Counted from the stretch's first letter, positions 27,230 to 35,230 are shown. The stretch: DNA of 64,000 nt from JANNMJ01 sp031425525 (GCA_031425525.1 JANPJM010000058.1:62001-126000), one strand, 5' to 3'. The notes: generated by a model from the letters alone, not told the origin. Program-made: numbers and translations.

Positions 27230-28087
27230 TTGACAATGACAAACGTACCCCAAAAAACGGACATCCGCACCGCCGTTACCGCCTACTGTACGGCGCGCGG
27301 CTTGAGTAAAAGTGAGCTGGCGACCCGCTTGGGCGTCAGCAGCGCCACCCTGGGCAACATTGAGGCCGGGCGCTGGGACAGCATTTCGGAAGCAATGTGG
27401 CTGCGTGTGTGGGCGGGCGTGAAGCCCCACCAGCGCGGCCGGGTGCTGATCGAAACCGACAACCTGCGCGAAGTAGTGCAGGTGTGTGAGGAAGCCCGCG
27501 AAACGGCCGCCCTGGTGGCTGTGCTGGGTGACACAGGCCTGGGCAAAACGACGGCCGCGCGTCACTACGCGGCCCGGCCGGGGGTGTACTATCTGACCTA
27601 CGAAAAGACGATGCGCCCGACGCATTTTTTCGCCGCGCTGCTGCGCGAAATGGGGGTAGACTTCGTGGGCAATCTATACGCGATGGTGGAACGGGTAGCC
27701 GACGAGCTGCGCCGCCAACCCCAGCCGCTGCTGCTGATTGACGAGGCCGGCAAGCTGCCCCACGCGATGCTGCTGAACCTGCATGTGCTGCGGGATAAGC
27801 TGGCCGACGAATGCGGGATGGTGCTGCTGGGGATGCCCTATTTCCGGGATAATCTGGTGAAGGGCGTGAACCGCCAACGCGAGGGCTACGCCGAATTTTT
27901 CCGCCGCATTGAATTGTGGCACGAACTGAAACGCCCGACCCGCGCCGAAGTGGAAACCCTATGCACTGAAAGCGGCCTGACTGACCGCGAGGCGGTGAAG
28001 CGTCTGCACAAGCACCGCGACTTTGGTAACCTGCACAACGGCATCCGCCTGGAACTGAAACTGCAACTGGAAACCGTAACCGCCTAA
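27230..28087 (+). CDS. MuB-like AAA+ ATPase target-selection protein
   Basis: 285 residues from ATG 27230 (an ATG two codons later is possible). Residues about 10-60 form an HTH (GLSKSELATRLGVSSATLGN), as in MuB. The AAA core shows Walker A GDTGLGKT (100-107), Walker B LLLIDE (167-172), followed by AGKLPHAMLLNLHVLRDK, and an arginine-rich segment near RQREGYAEFFRRIE. MuB binds target DNA with ATP and delivers it to the MuA complex. Same operon as the transposase. Confidence 0.92.
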   Translation: MTMTNVPQKTDIRTAVTAYCTARGLSKSELATRLGVSSATLGNIEAGRWDSISEAMWLRVWAGVKPHQRGRVLIETDNLREVVQVCEEARETAALVAVLGDTGLGKTTAARHYAARPGVYYLTYEKTMRPTHFFAALLREMGVDFVGNLYAMVERVADELRRQPQPLLLIDEAGKLPHAMLLNLHVLRDKLADECGMVLLGMPYFRDNLVKGVNRQREGYAEFFRRIELWHELKRPTRAEVETLCTESGLTDREAVKRLHKHRDFGNLHNGIRLELKLQLETVTA

Positions 28088-28092
28088 AATCA

Positions 28093-28704
28093 ATGCAACG
28101 CACCCACGCCCAAAACGCCCGCCTGCACCAGCTGCTGGGGGAACTCGGATTCACCGCCGACAAAGGCGCGCTGGTGAGCGCCCACACCAACGGCCGCACC
28201 GACCGCAGCTCGGAAATGACCTACGCCGAATGCGCCGGCCTGATTGGCGACCTGGAACGCGCGGCCGGCTCGGAAAGCCCGATGTACTACCCCAGCCGCC
28301 CCGCGCCCCAGCCGTCTGCACCCCGCACCACGACCCGCGAACAACTCACCCCCGAGCAAGCTGACAAGGCCAACCGAATGCGCCGCAAGGTGTTCGCCCT
28401 GGCCCGCGAAGCCGGCATGATCTGGGGCGAAACCCCGGCCGACAAGCGCATGAACGCCGCCAAGCTCGATGCCTTTTTGCTGGCCCACGGGTGCGTAAAG
28501 CAGTCCATCAACGCCTACACCCTGGCCCAGCTCCCCAAGCTGGTGACGCAGTTTCAGCAGATTGTAAAGCACAACGCCCAGGCCGAAGCCGGCCGCGCCG
28601 TGCGCGCCCTGGCCGAAGCGGCCGGGGTAGCCCCCGCTACACCTACCCGCCGCCCGCGCGCGGCCCGTCCGACCGTTCCGCCCACTTCTAACGTCCGCCC
28701 CTAG
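28093..28704 (+). CDS. GemA/DUF1018-like early phage protein (tentative)
   Basis: 203 residues, 5 bp after the ATPase stop. The N-terminus has NARLHQLLGELGFTADKGAL and TYAECAGLIGDL. After a Pro-rich linker, residues about 95-165 form a helical domain (NRMRRKVFALAREAGMIWGE, then AAKLDAFLLAHGCVKQSINA and YTLAQLPKLVTQFQQIVKHN). Size, order and the K/R-x-L-G-x-x-W style helix recall Mu gp16/GemA (DUF1018), but the match is by eye only. The C-terminus is Pro/Arg-rich. Same operon and same codon use as muA-muB. Confidence 0.5.
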   Translation: MQRTHAQNARLHQLLGELGFTADKGALVSAHTNGRTDRSSEMTYAECAGLIGDLERAAGSESPMYYPSRPAPQPSAPRTTTREQLTPEQADKANRMRRKVFALAREAGMIWGETPADKRMNAAKLDAFLLAHGCVKQSINAYTLAQLPKLVTQFQQIVKHNAQAEAGRAVRALAEAAGVAPATPTRRPRAARPTVPPTSNVRP

Positions 28705-28708
28705 TCCG

Positions 28709-29254
28709 ATGCGCCACCACACGACTGCCTACCCCGTGACGGCCGCCCCCGGCCTGCTGTCAGCCCTGGCTGGGCAGGTGAGCCTGACGGCCGCCGCTCA
28801 GCAGCAAGCCCAGCGTACTACGCTGGGTCAGCCTTCCTATGTTCCCCGCCCCACGCGCCCGGCCGACCCTGCCCCGGTGGCGCCGGCCGACCCGGCCGCC
28901 GATAGCTGGCAGCACAACGTGGTCGCCTTCCTGCGCTTGCTCGACACGCCGCCCAGCTTCAACCCGCTCAACACGGAACGGGCCACGCTGCTGGCCTTTC
29001 CCGTGCTGCGGGCCGGTTGGACGGACGCGGCGCCGCTACCCGCTGACCGCTACCCGTTAGCCCCCGGCCGGGGCGGGCTGTACGTGAACGAATCGTTGGT
29101 GCTGACGCTGGGCATGATTCTGCGCACGGTGGGCTACAATCGGCAGGCGCCGGTTTTATTCGACGGGAAAGGCCGGATTTTAGACGGCTTCCACCGCCTG
29201 CTGGCCTGTGCTGAATATGGTGTGCGGGCCTACTTCATTCAACTCGACTACTAA
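28709..29254 (+). CDS. ParB/Srx-like nuclease-fold protein (181 aa)
   Basis: ATG 28709, 4 bp after the previous gene. The Ala-rich N-terminus is followed by a C-terminal domain with RTVGYNRQAPVLFDGKGRIL and DGFHRLLACAEYGVRAYFIQ. The string P-V-L-F-D-G-x-G-R-I-L-D-G-x-H-R-L-x-A-A/C is the ParB N-terminal/Srx signature (nucleotide-binding D-G-x-H-R). Such proteins in phages act in DNA transactions or as adaptors; its task here is unknown. Confidence 0.65.
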   Translation: MRHHTTAYPVTAAPGLLSALAGQVSLTAAAQQQAQRTTLGQPSYVPRPTRPADPAPVAPADPAADSWQHNVVAFLRLLDTPPSFNPLNTERATLLAFPVLRAGWTDAAPLPADRYPLAPGRGGLYVNESLVLTLGMILRTVGYNRQAPVLFDGKGRILDGFHRLLACAEYGVRAYFIQLDY

Positions 29255-29260
29255 GCCCCG

Positions 29261-29779
29261 ATGGAACGGACCCCCGACCACCGGCCCGCCCCAGCGGACC
29301 CCGTGACCGACCTGGGCGCCAAGCAAGCCCAGGCCCAGCGCCTTCAGCAGCTACTGCGCGAACTGAACCTGACGGGTGCCGACCTGGCCCGCTACCTGAA
29401 CGTGACCGAAAAGACGGTTTCGGAAGCACGGCAGGGAAAGGGCGCGGGCATTGGCCCCCGGTTAGCGGAGCGCATTCGGCAGGTGTTTGGCTACCGCGAA
29501 GCCTGGCTGCGCGGGGGACAAGGGGAGCCAACCGAAGCCGCCCACTTGGCTTTAGGCCGCGCCGACGCGGTAAGCCGCTGGCTGACGGAAGCGACCATGC
29601 GCGGGGAGTCCCGGCCGGGGCAGGTGCGCGAAGTGGCCCTGGTGCTGGTGACGCGCTTTGCCAGCCAACGCGCCGAACTAAGACCTGCTCAGGTACGCGC
29701 ACTCACCACCCAGGTCGGCTTGCTGCTTGACCACCTGGGGGCGCTGCTGCTTGACCCGCAAAAAGTCTTGCCCGACTAG
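29261..29779 (+). CDS. Phage-type HTH regulator (172 aa)
   Basis: ATG 29261, 6 bp after the ParB-like gene. Residues about 25-80 form an HTH: QQLLRELNLTGADLARYLNV, TEKTVSEARQGKGAGIGPRL, then RIRQVFGYREAWLRGGQGEP, the W-L-x-G-x-G-E ending typical of prophage XRE regulators. The C-terminal half is helical and lacks a known domain. It is the last gene of the early operon, before two terminators, and could switch on the later genes. The role is inferred. Confidence 0.7.
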   Translation: MERTPDHRPAPADPVTDLGAKQAQAQRLQQLLRELNLTGADLARYLNVTEKTVSEARQGKGAGIGPRLAERIRQVFGYREAWLRGGQGEPTEAAHLALGRADAVSRWLTEATMRGESRPGQVREVALVLVTRFASQRAELRPAQVRALTTQVGLLLDHLGALLLDPQKVLPD

Positions 29780-29800
29780 CCGCCCCCGCCCTGTGCTACC

Positions 29801-29841
29801 CGCCCGCTTCGGTTTCGTGCCGAAGCGGGCGGGCGCGTTTT
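29801..29841 (+). terminator. Terminator of the early operon
   Basis: A 12-bp stem CGCCCGCTTCGG / CCGAAGCGGGCG with a 7-nt loop, then GCGCGTTTTCG. It lies 22 bp after the HTH gene. Confidence 0.65.
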
Positions 29842-30083
29842 CGGGCCAACCCATTTAGAACCCCTTTAAGCCGCGCTGTGGCGCACGTTCGGGGAGGGCG
29901 GCAACGGTCGGCGCACGGCCGGCCGCGTCCCTGGCTGTAGGGGCTGCCCAGCGGCGGGGCCGTAAACGACAAAAGCCCGCACCAAAGGCGCGGGCTTTTG
30001 TCCAATAATTAAATTTTCAAAAAAACACGGTGTCAGTTAGGGGTGCGGGGGCGGACGGCCCCGGTAGGCTGGGTTCATCCGCG
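29842..30083. other. Non-coding stretch between operons of the Mu-like element
   Basis: No gene supported. It contains the hairpin at 29971-29999. Confidence 0.35.
29971..29999. terminator. Bidirectional terminator
   Basis: A 10-bp stem AAAAGCCCGC / GCGGGCTTTT with A and T runs at both feet, so it can stop the plus-strand early operon and the minus-strand gene at 30084. Confidence 0.7.
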
Positions 30084-30566
30084 CTAGCCTTTTGTGCCCC
30101 CGTACTGAGCGTCAAACATCTGCTGGTAGCGGGCTGGGGCGTGCTTGCGGATGGCCGCCAAGCCTTCGGGATCTTTTTTCTCCCAGTCCCGCATAGACCA
30201 GCTTTGCCGGTCAGCCGCGCTCAGTCGGGCCGCCGTCACCGCGTCCGGAGCACCGGCCGCTAGGGCAGCAGGGGTAGCCAGATTTAAGCCCTTTGGCTCA
30301 GCGCCGTACTGGGTCAGGAACAGCTGCCGATACACGTTCGGGTGCTGGTCTTTGAGCGCCAACAGCCCTTTAGCGTCTTTTTTCTCCCAGTCCCGCATGG
30401 ACCAGCTGAGGCGGGCAGCGGGGCGCGGGTCAGTGCCCAGGGCGGGGCCGTTGGTAGGGGCGTCCAAGGTGTGGGCGAACGTGCGGGGCGGGCCTAACAT
30501 GGCATCTAAATGGGCTTCGGTATCGGCGTTGAGGGCTACGTGTAAGGCGCCCCGGATATTAGACAT
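30084..30566 (-). CDS. Protein with two SWSMRDWEKKD repeat units (160 aa)
   Basis: ATG 30566 chosen over an upstream in-frame start because the upstream part is leader-like. Residues 54-88 and 122-156 are two copies of one 35-residue unit: S-W-S-M-R-D-W-E-K-K-D, then G-L-x-A-I/L, then P-x-x-Y-x-x-x-F-x-x-Q-Y-G. The units are joined by an Ala/Pro linker. I know no name for the module; similar W-x-x-x-D-W-x-x-x-D-P-x-G-L strings occur in phage virion-associated proteins. It is on the minus strand, divergent from the next gene, so it is expressed apart from the late genes. Confidence 0.65.
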   Translation of the reverse strand: MSNIRGALHVALNADTEAHLDAMLGPPRTFAHTLDAPTNGPALGTDPRPAARLSWSMRDWEKKDAKGLLALKDQHPNVYRQLFLTQYGAEPKGLNLATPAALAAGAPDAVTAARLSAADRQSWSMRDWEKKDPEGLAAIRKHAPARYQQMFDAQYGGTKG

Positions 30567-30688
30567 TAGGTAGAGAGAAAAAAGGTGCTTCCGCGAAAGT
30601 GCGGGCCGAAAGGTACGCACAATGCTAAGATAATTAGCAAAGCGGTCGTACCTTGCCAGCCCTTTCCACTCTGTCTTTTCTCTCTCCG

Positions 30689-30958
30689 GTGGCCCGTAAT
30701 GCAGCCCTAGCCCAGAGTCGCGACGACCAATTGCGGCAAGATTACGCCCAGCTCAAAGCCCAAACCTTCCCGCTCAAGTGGCGCGGGCAGGCGTTCAACA
30801 TTCAGCTCAAGCCGGAACAGGTGCACCAGCTGCTGGGGGCAAAATACCACCTCTCCGTGCGACGGATTGAGGACCTTTTATACCCGCTTTCCCCCGTGCC
30901 AAAATCAGGTAAAACGGCGACTATTGTGGCCCCTTCCGGCGCCCGCGTTATCACCTGA
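30689..30958 (+). CDS. Small hypothetical phage protein (about 89 aa)
   Basis: A GTG at 30689 begins VARNAALAQSRDDQLRQDYA; a TTG at 30653 is possible but overlaps a TACCTTGC promoter-like string. The sequence is charged and helical, then FPLKWRGQAFNIQLKPEQVH and LSVRRIEDLLYP. No family known. It is divergent from the repeat protein across 120 bp and is followed by a hairpin. Confidence 0.5.
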   Translation: MARNAALAQSRDDQLRQDYAQLKAQTFPLKWRGQAFNIQLKPEQVHQLLGAKYHLSVRRIEDLLYPLSPVPKSGKTATIVAPSGARVIT

Positions 30959-30976
30959 CGCCCTGGTAAAGCCCGA

Positions 30977-31026
30977 ATCAAAGCCCCTTTTTTCGGTGCT
31001 TTATGCCCCTGAAAAGGGGCTTTGAT
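30977..31026. terminator. Terminator-like hairpin
   Basis: 15-bp arms ATCAAAGCCCCTTTT (30977-30991) and AAAAGGGGCTTTGAT (31012-31026) around a 20-nt loop, with T/A-rich inner ends. It separates the small gene from the next one. Confidence 0.5.
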
Positions 31027-31091
31027 TGGCGCTTTATTCCCCCTGCCCGGTGGGCTTTCTTTCGTTCCATTCCCCTTTTTTTCTTTCTCCA

Positions 31092-31724
31092 ATGGCCCTG
31101 CCACAACTGCTTTTCTTCGATCAAAACGGCTTCGATATCCAAGTTGCCGCCATTACGGCCTACACGGTGCGGCTGCAAGCCGTAGTGGGCATGTTCAATA
31201 GCCTGAATGCGCCGATTGCGCTTACGTCGGCCGACCTGCCCCGCTTCAGCCCCAGCCAGATTCGCGCGCTGGTGTTTGATAAGTTTTTCAACGCGACGCC
31301 CCCAGTGGTGTCCGGGGTGCCGCTTAGCCGCGAAAAGCTGCAAGCGATGATGGAGTACCCGGCTGGAACGGACGAACTGGTGGCAGCCGTGGCGGACCTG
31401 CACACGGTGCCTTATGCTAACGCGCCCACCCCGCATCTGATTGACGGGTACGTGCTGACGGGTAGCGTTGTCTCTTACTCAGCCGCGAAGCTGGCGGCTC
31501 TGGAGGAAGGGTTTAAAACGTATGCCCGCACTCAGAAGCAAGCCGACTTCTGGAACGCGCTGCAAACTGCTGCCACGGCGCTCAATACGCTGGCCGACCA
31601 ATACTATACGGGTAGTGGTTGCTCTGTAAGAGATGAGCTGGTGGGCAAGTTCTTCGAGTACACGGGGAACATGCCGGGTAAGGTCAAAATAAAGCACCAC
31701 CCTATTACTCAGTTAGTCGGGTAG
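31092..31724 (+). CDS. Hypothetical phage protein, possibly structural (210 aa)
   Basis: ATG 31092 (MALPQLLFFDQNGFDIQVAA). Mixed alpha/beta, soluble, no signal or membrane segment. It has a helical centre (SPSQIRALVFDKFFN) and a Tyr-rich segment near TLADQYYTGSGCSVRDEL. I do not recognise the family. It lies directly before the tape measure gene, where tail tube, chaperone or scaffolding genes usually sit, so a virion-assembly role is plausible but unproven. Confidence 0.5.
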   Translation: MALPQLLFFDQNGFDIQVAAITAYTVRLQAVVGMFNSLNAPIALTSADLPRFSPSQIRALVFDKFFNATPPVVSGVPLSREKLQAMMEYPAGTDELVAAVADLHTVPYANAPTPHLIDGYVLTGSVVSYSAAKLAALEEGFKTYARTQKQADFWNALQTAATALNTLADQYYTGSGCSVRDELVGKFFEYTGNMPGKVKIKHHPITQLVG

Positions 31725-31817
31725 TGCTAGGCAGGCGGCGCGGCTCACCGCCCGCGCTGCCTGCCTAGTGCGCCGTGCTGTTTCCGTCTCCCGTCGTTCC
31801 CTTTTCGCCTGGTTGCC

Positions 31818-33986
31818 ATGAAGAATTATGAGTGGATATTAAAGATTATTGACCAAGCCAGCGGCCCGCTGGGCAAGATCGTTGGTTCGTCGGGGGCAGC
31901 GGCTACCGCGCTGGAAAAGACCAGCAGCGGCGCGCAAGGGCTGTTCTTTAAGCTCAGCAACCTAGCCCACACCACCACCATCGTTACGGGCCTGAACGCG
32001 GCGATTGGTGGGCTGGCCCAGCCCGCCGTGGCGTTTGAATCCGCCGCCGCCGATGTCAAGGCGATAACCGGCGCCACGGCCCAGCAAATGGCGTTGATGG
32101 AACGGGCCGCAAAGGGGGTTTCCCTGGAAATGGGCGGTGCAGCGGCGGGCCACCTGACCACCTACAAAACCCTGCTCAGTGAGCTGGGGCCGAAGCTGGC
32201 TCAGCAGCCCGCCGCGCTCACCAGCATGGGCCGGTCAGTCGCTATCCTGAGCAAGTCCATGGGGGGCGATACGGTGGGCGCGGTGTCGGCGCTCACCACC
32301 GGCCTGCAACAGTTTCGGGTGAACCTGACCAACCCCACCAGTGCGGCCCAGGCCATGACGTTTCAAATGAACGTTCTGGCAGCGGCGGCGAACGCGGGCG
32401 CGGCCGAAGTGCCCCAGATTGCTGCTGCCTTGAAAGTGGCGGGCGTATCAGCCAGCGGTGCGCGGGTGAGCTTCGTGGAAACGAACGCGGCGATTCAGGT
32501 GCTGGCCCAGGGCGGCATCAAAGGGGCCGAAGCGGGCACGGCCCTGCGGAACGTGCTGGCGAAGCTGGGCGAAGGGCGGTTCCTGCCGAAGGACGTGCAG
32601 GACGGCCTGAAAGCGGCCGGGGTCGATATTGCCCGGCTCAGCGATAAGACGCTACCCTTTGCCGACCGCTTGCGCGCGCTAAGTCGGATTCAGGGTGACA
32701 CGGCGTTGGTGACGAAGATGTTTGGCGCGGAAAACCAAAACGCGGCAGCGGTGCTGTTGCGGGGCATTCCAGACCTACAAGGCTACGAACGCGCCATTAC
32801 GGGCACCAACGCGGCCGTAGACGCGGCGGGCATTCTGATGAATACCCACGCGAGCCGGTCGGAACGGATGCGCGCCCAGTGGGAAGCCGGGGCAATGGCG
32901 GCCTGGAAGTACGTAGAGCCCTACGGCCCGATGATTCAGGGCGCGAGCCACATGGGGCTGCTGCTCACCCAGCTCAGCCCCGTGGTGGCGTTGGCGGGCG
33001 CTGGCCTGGCAACTGCTGCCACGCGCACCTGGGGCTTTGTGGCAGCCCAACAGGGCGGGCTGGTGTCGGCGCTTCGCTTCGCGGGCGGGCTGGCCGTGGC
33101 CGGGGTGCAGGGCGTTGGCACCTTTACGCTTCGCATTGCCCAGGCCGTGCTGGGGCTGGGTACGTTCGGGGCCACGGTGCGGCTGCAAGCGGCCTTGGCC
33201 CTGGGCGCGTTGCAGGCGCGGCTGGCGAGCTTCAGCTTTCAGAGCTTCGTGAGCGGACTGTGGGCCAGCAGCGGCGCGGCGCTTCGGGCGGGCGCGGCCT
33301 GGCTGTGGGCCGGGGTGACGGGACTGCCGGCAATGGTGGCCGGCTTTGCCCGCGCCACCATTGCCCAGTGGGCGCTGAACACGGCCATGAGTGCCAACCC
33401 TATCGGCGCGATTGTGCTCGGGATTATGGCACTGGGCACGGCCGTTTACCTGGTGATAAAGCACTGGGATACGGTCAAAGGCTGGCTGGTGAATCTGGGC
33501 AAGTTCGTGCTGAAATTCAACCCCTTTGCCCTGCTATTGGAAGGCGCAAAGGCGCTGTTTCCGGGCTTTGACGGCTGGCTGAACACGTTCTGGCAGAAGA
33601 TCAGCGGGTTCCTGCGCACGATGCTGGGCGGTATCAAATCCATCTGGGATAAGGTGGCGCCGTACCTGGGAGTCGGCACGATGAAGCTGCCCAACCTGAC
33701 GGCCGGCCTATTAGCCGGTAGTGAGGGCGCCGGGAACGGAATGGGAAGCGGCGGGCCGAATGCAGGGCGGGCAGACTTAAATGCCGCCGTGCGCGGAGGA
33801 TTGGAAGGGGTGAGCGGCGGCGGCACCAAGCAAACTACTTTCAACATTCATATCGCCAAGTTTCAGGACAAAACCGAAATCCACACCACGACCCTTCAGG
33901 GTGGGGTGAATGATGCTCTTGAAATCCTGGAAGAAGGCTTTTTGCGAATGCTGAACGGGGTGCAGCAGCTGGCCCCGGTTCACTAA
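31818..33986 (+). CDS. Phage tail tape measure protein, TP901-like (722 aa)
   Basis: The N-terminal 300 residues show the TP901 tape-measure core: FESAAADVKAITGATAQQMA, then ERAAKGVSLEMG, TALRNVLAKLGEGRFLPKDV and GVDIARLSDKTLPFADRLRA. Long Ala/Gly-rich hydrophobic stretches follow (about 395-560, including NPIGAIVLGIMALGTAVYLV), as usual for proteins threading the tail lumen. The C-terminal part (FNIHIAKFQDKTEIHTTTLQ) resembles tail-tip interaction segments. In phages it sets tail length. Here it has no tail tube, sheath or baseplate genes next to it, which is odd. At 722 residues it would fit a tail of about 100 nm by the usual proportion. Confidence 0.9.
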   Translation: MKNYEWILKIIDQASGPLGKIVGSSGAAATALEKTSSGAQGLFFKLSNLAHTTTIVTGLNAAIGGLAQPAVAFESAAADVKAITGATAQQMALMERAAKGVSLEMGGAAAGHLTTYKTLLSELGPKLAQQPAALTSMGRSVAILSKSMGGDTVGAVSALTTGLQQFRVNLTNPTSAAQAMTFQMNVLAAAANAGAAEVPQIAAALKVAGVSASGARVSFVETNAAIQVLAQGGIKGAEAGTALRNVLAKLGEGRFLPKDVQDGLKAAGVDIARLSDKTLPFADRLRALSRIQGDTALVTKMFGAENQNAAAVLLRGIPDLQGYERAITGTNAAVDAAGILMNTHASRSERMRAQWEAGAMAAWKYVEPYGPMIQGASHMGLLLTQLSPVVALAGAGLATAATRTWGFVAAQQGGLVSALRFAGGLAVAGVQGVGTFTLRIAQAVLGLGTFGATVRLQAALALGALQARLASFSFQSFVSGLWASSGAALRAGAAWLWAGVTGLPAMVAGFARATIAQWALNTAMSANPIGAIVLGIMALGTAVYLVIKHWDTVKGWLVNLGKFVLKFNPFALLLEGAKALFPGFDGWLNTFWQKISGFLRTMLGGIKSIWDKVAPYLGVGTMKLPNLTAGLLAGSEGAGNGMGSGGPNAGRADLNAAVRGGLEGVSGGGTKQTTFNIHIAKFQDKTEIHTTTLQGGVNDALEILEEGFLRMLNGVQQLAPVH

Positions 33987-33997
33987 CACCTTACCGC

Positions 33998-34030
33998 CCC
34001 GGCCGGTCCCCAGGGGCCGGCCGGGTGCAT
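33998..34030 (+). terminator. GC-rich hairpin after the tape measure gene
   Basis: Arms CCCGGCCGGTCCCC and GGGGCCGGCCGGG pair with one bulged T, followed by tgcatttt. Probable terminator or attenuator. Confidence 0.5.
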
Positions 34031-34044
34031 TTTCTACCTATCTG

Positions 34045-34467
34045 ATGCACGAAGTACTGCCCTTCATTATTGCCATTAAAGGGCGCCCCGGCCTCTACCA
34101 GCTGGTGAAGCCGGTGGGCGCGGGTGTTCTGGTAGAACGCCTAGGCGAACGCGCGCCCCGGTTCGTGATTGCCAAGCAGCAGCCGGTGACGCCATTAGAC
34201 ACAGTGACGCTGCCCGTAGCCGGTGGGGGCGTGATGCTCCTAGCGGACGTACTGGCTGCGCTCTATGCTCAGCACGGCCCCCAGCTGCCCGTGGGTGCCA
34301 CCGCTGCCCCGGCTGAGCTGCGGGCACTGCTGTGCGCGGCCGTGCCGACCTGCGACCCCGAACGGGTATTGCTGGGGGCGTTGCAGAAGCTGGTGAGCTG
34401 GTACCCGTTGCTGGCTGACTACCTGGTGCAGACCCAGCCCCCTCTATCCCCTAAGCAGCCCCAGTAG
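34045..34467 (+). CDS. DUF5606-like protein (140 aa)
   Basis: ATG 34045. The start FIIAIKGRPGLYQLVKPVGA matches the S-I-S-G-K-P-G-L-Y-K-L-V opening of DUF5606, a family otherwise known from Bacteroidota chromosomes, followed by GVLVERLGERAPRFVIAKQQ (cf. I-V-E-S-L-D-x-x-x-R), TPLDTVTLPV and VLAALYA. A helical C-terminal domain follows (PAELRALLCAAVPTCDPERV). No function is known for the family. Its place inside a Mu-like element suggests capture of a host gene or a phage-specific paralogue. Confidence 0.7.
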   Translation: MHEVLPFIIAIKGRPGLYQLVKPVGAGVLVERLGERAPRFVIAKQQPVTPLDTVTLPVAGGGVMLLADVLAALYAQHGPQLPVGATAAPAELRALLCAAVPTCDPERVLLGALQKLVSWYPLLADYLVQTQPPLSPKQPQ

Positions 34468-34510
34468 CGGACGTAGAAGCTGCCTTACCTTAGGGGCCAA
34501 ACCTACAGCG

Positions 34511-35008
34511 ATGGATTTAGCCCTTACCCCAGAAGTCGAAGCGCATATGGAAGCGGCAGTGTATGCTGCTTACAATCCGGATTCGCCGGATGCCTTTTAC
34601 CAACTTTCCCCAGCGTACTTACAAGCGTACTACCGCCGTGCCTACTTCGCGCTAAGGAATAGCGTCTGCGATGCGAACGCGGGCGAGATTCAACAGCTAG
34701 CCCATTCAATTTGGCAGGCACTGCGACCATACGCCCGTAAAGCCGGCAATGAGGCGCGCTTAGCAAATGTGATAGTAACGGAATGGCGCGGCCCTGGGCC
34801 AGACGGCCCGGCGCTGACCATTTACCTACCGGCTGATAACTTCCTGAAGCTACCCAGTGGGGTAGTAGCTTCTTACTTGCTAAACGTCAAAGCAGAAAGG
34901 TCTGAGTTTTCACCAGACGGTGAGCTAGTAGATGCAGTAAAGCTGTCGCCGGGCTTTCCCAAACAGGAAGCGACCCGTTTAGGCATGAAATGCTTAGTAG
35001 CGTCTTAG
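34511..35008 (+). CDS. Hypothetical protein (165 aa), lower GC
   Basis: ATG 34511 to TAG 35008. Starts MDLALTPEVEAHMEAAVYAA; helical N-terminal half, then strands (ANVIVTEWRGPGPDGPALTI, LPSGVVASYLLNVKAERSEF). Unknown family. It is the last gene before the right end, the usual place for cargo (moron) genes in Mu-like phages. Its base composition is visibly more AT-rich than the neighbouring genes, which suggests separate acquisition. Confidence 0.6.
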   Translation: MDLALTPEVEAHMEAAVYAAYNPDSPDAFYQLSPAYLQAYYRRAYFALRNSVCDANAGEIQQLAHSIWQALRPYARKAGNEARLANVIVTEWRGPGPDGPALTIYLPADNFLKLPSGVVASYLLNVKAERSEFSPDGELVDAVKLSPGFPKQEATRLGMKCLVAS

Positions 35009-35141
35009 ATCAGCAGCTGGTAAAGGGCTGCTGGGGGCGTTAGGCTACTAGGAAAAGTGCAAGCCTGCCCAGTCAGTGAATAAAGGCCGTTGAATAGCCT
35101 TTTAAACGATAAATGACCGCTGTTCAAGTGGTGGGCTGACC

Positions 35142-35186
35142 GACATTTTGTTTTGCCGGCCGTGACATTTTGTTTTGCCGACTACA
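35142..35186. promoter_or_regulatory. Right end of the Mu-like element with two transposase sites
   Basis: Two exact copies of GACATTTTGTTTTGCCG at 35142-35158 and 35164-35180, 22 bp apart, two helical turns, as Mu R1 and R2 are. The element ends in CTACA at 35186. Confidence 0.75.
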
Positions 35187-35230
35187 CTACCGTGGCTCTT
35201 CCCTCCTTGTGTTCGGTCGTTTTGCTCATT

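Larger units (their letters stand above)
23551..35186. mobile_element. Mu-like transposable element (11.6 kb)
   Basis: The left end reads TGTAGGGGGTAGAACAAAAA and the reverse complement of the right end reads TGTAGTCGGCAAAACAAAAT; both start TG and share most of their first 20 bases. CTAC flanks the element on both sides (23547-23550 and 35187-35190), a 4-bp match consistent with a target duplication. The right end has two 17-bp sites spaced 22 bp, the left end one more in inverted orientation. Genes: repressor (minus), Ner-like, MuA, MuB, GemA-like, ParB-like, HTH, a divergent pair, a structural-looking protein, a tape measure, a DUF5606 gene and a hypothetical gene. There is no portal, terminase, capsid, protease, tail tube or baseplate gene, yet the frames that exist are intact. 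Confidence 0.85.
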
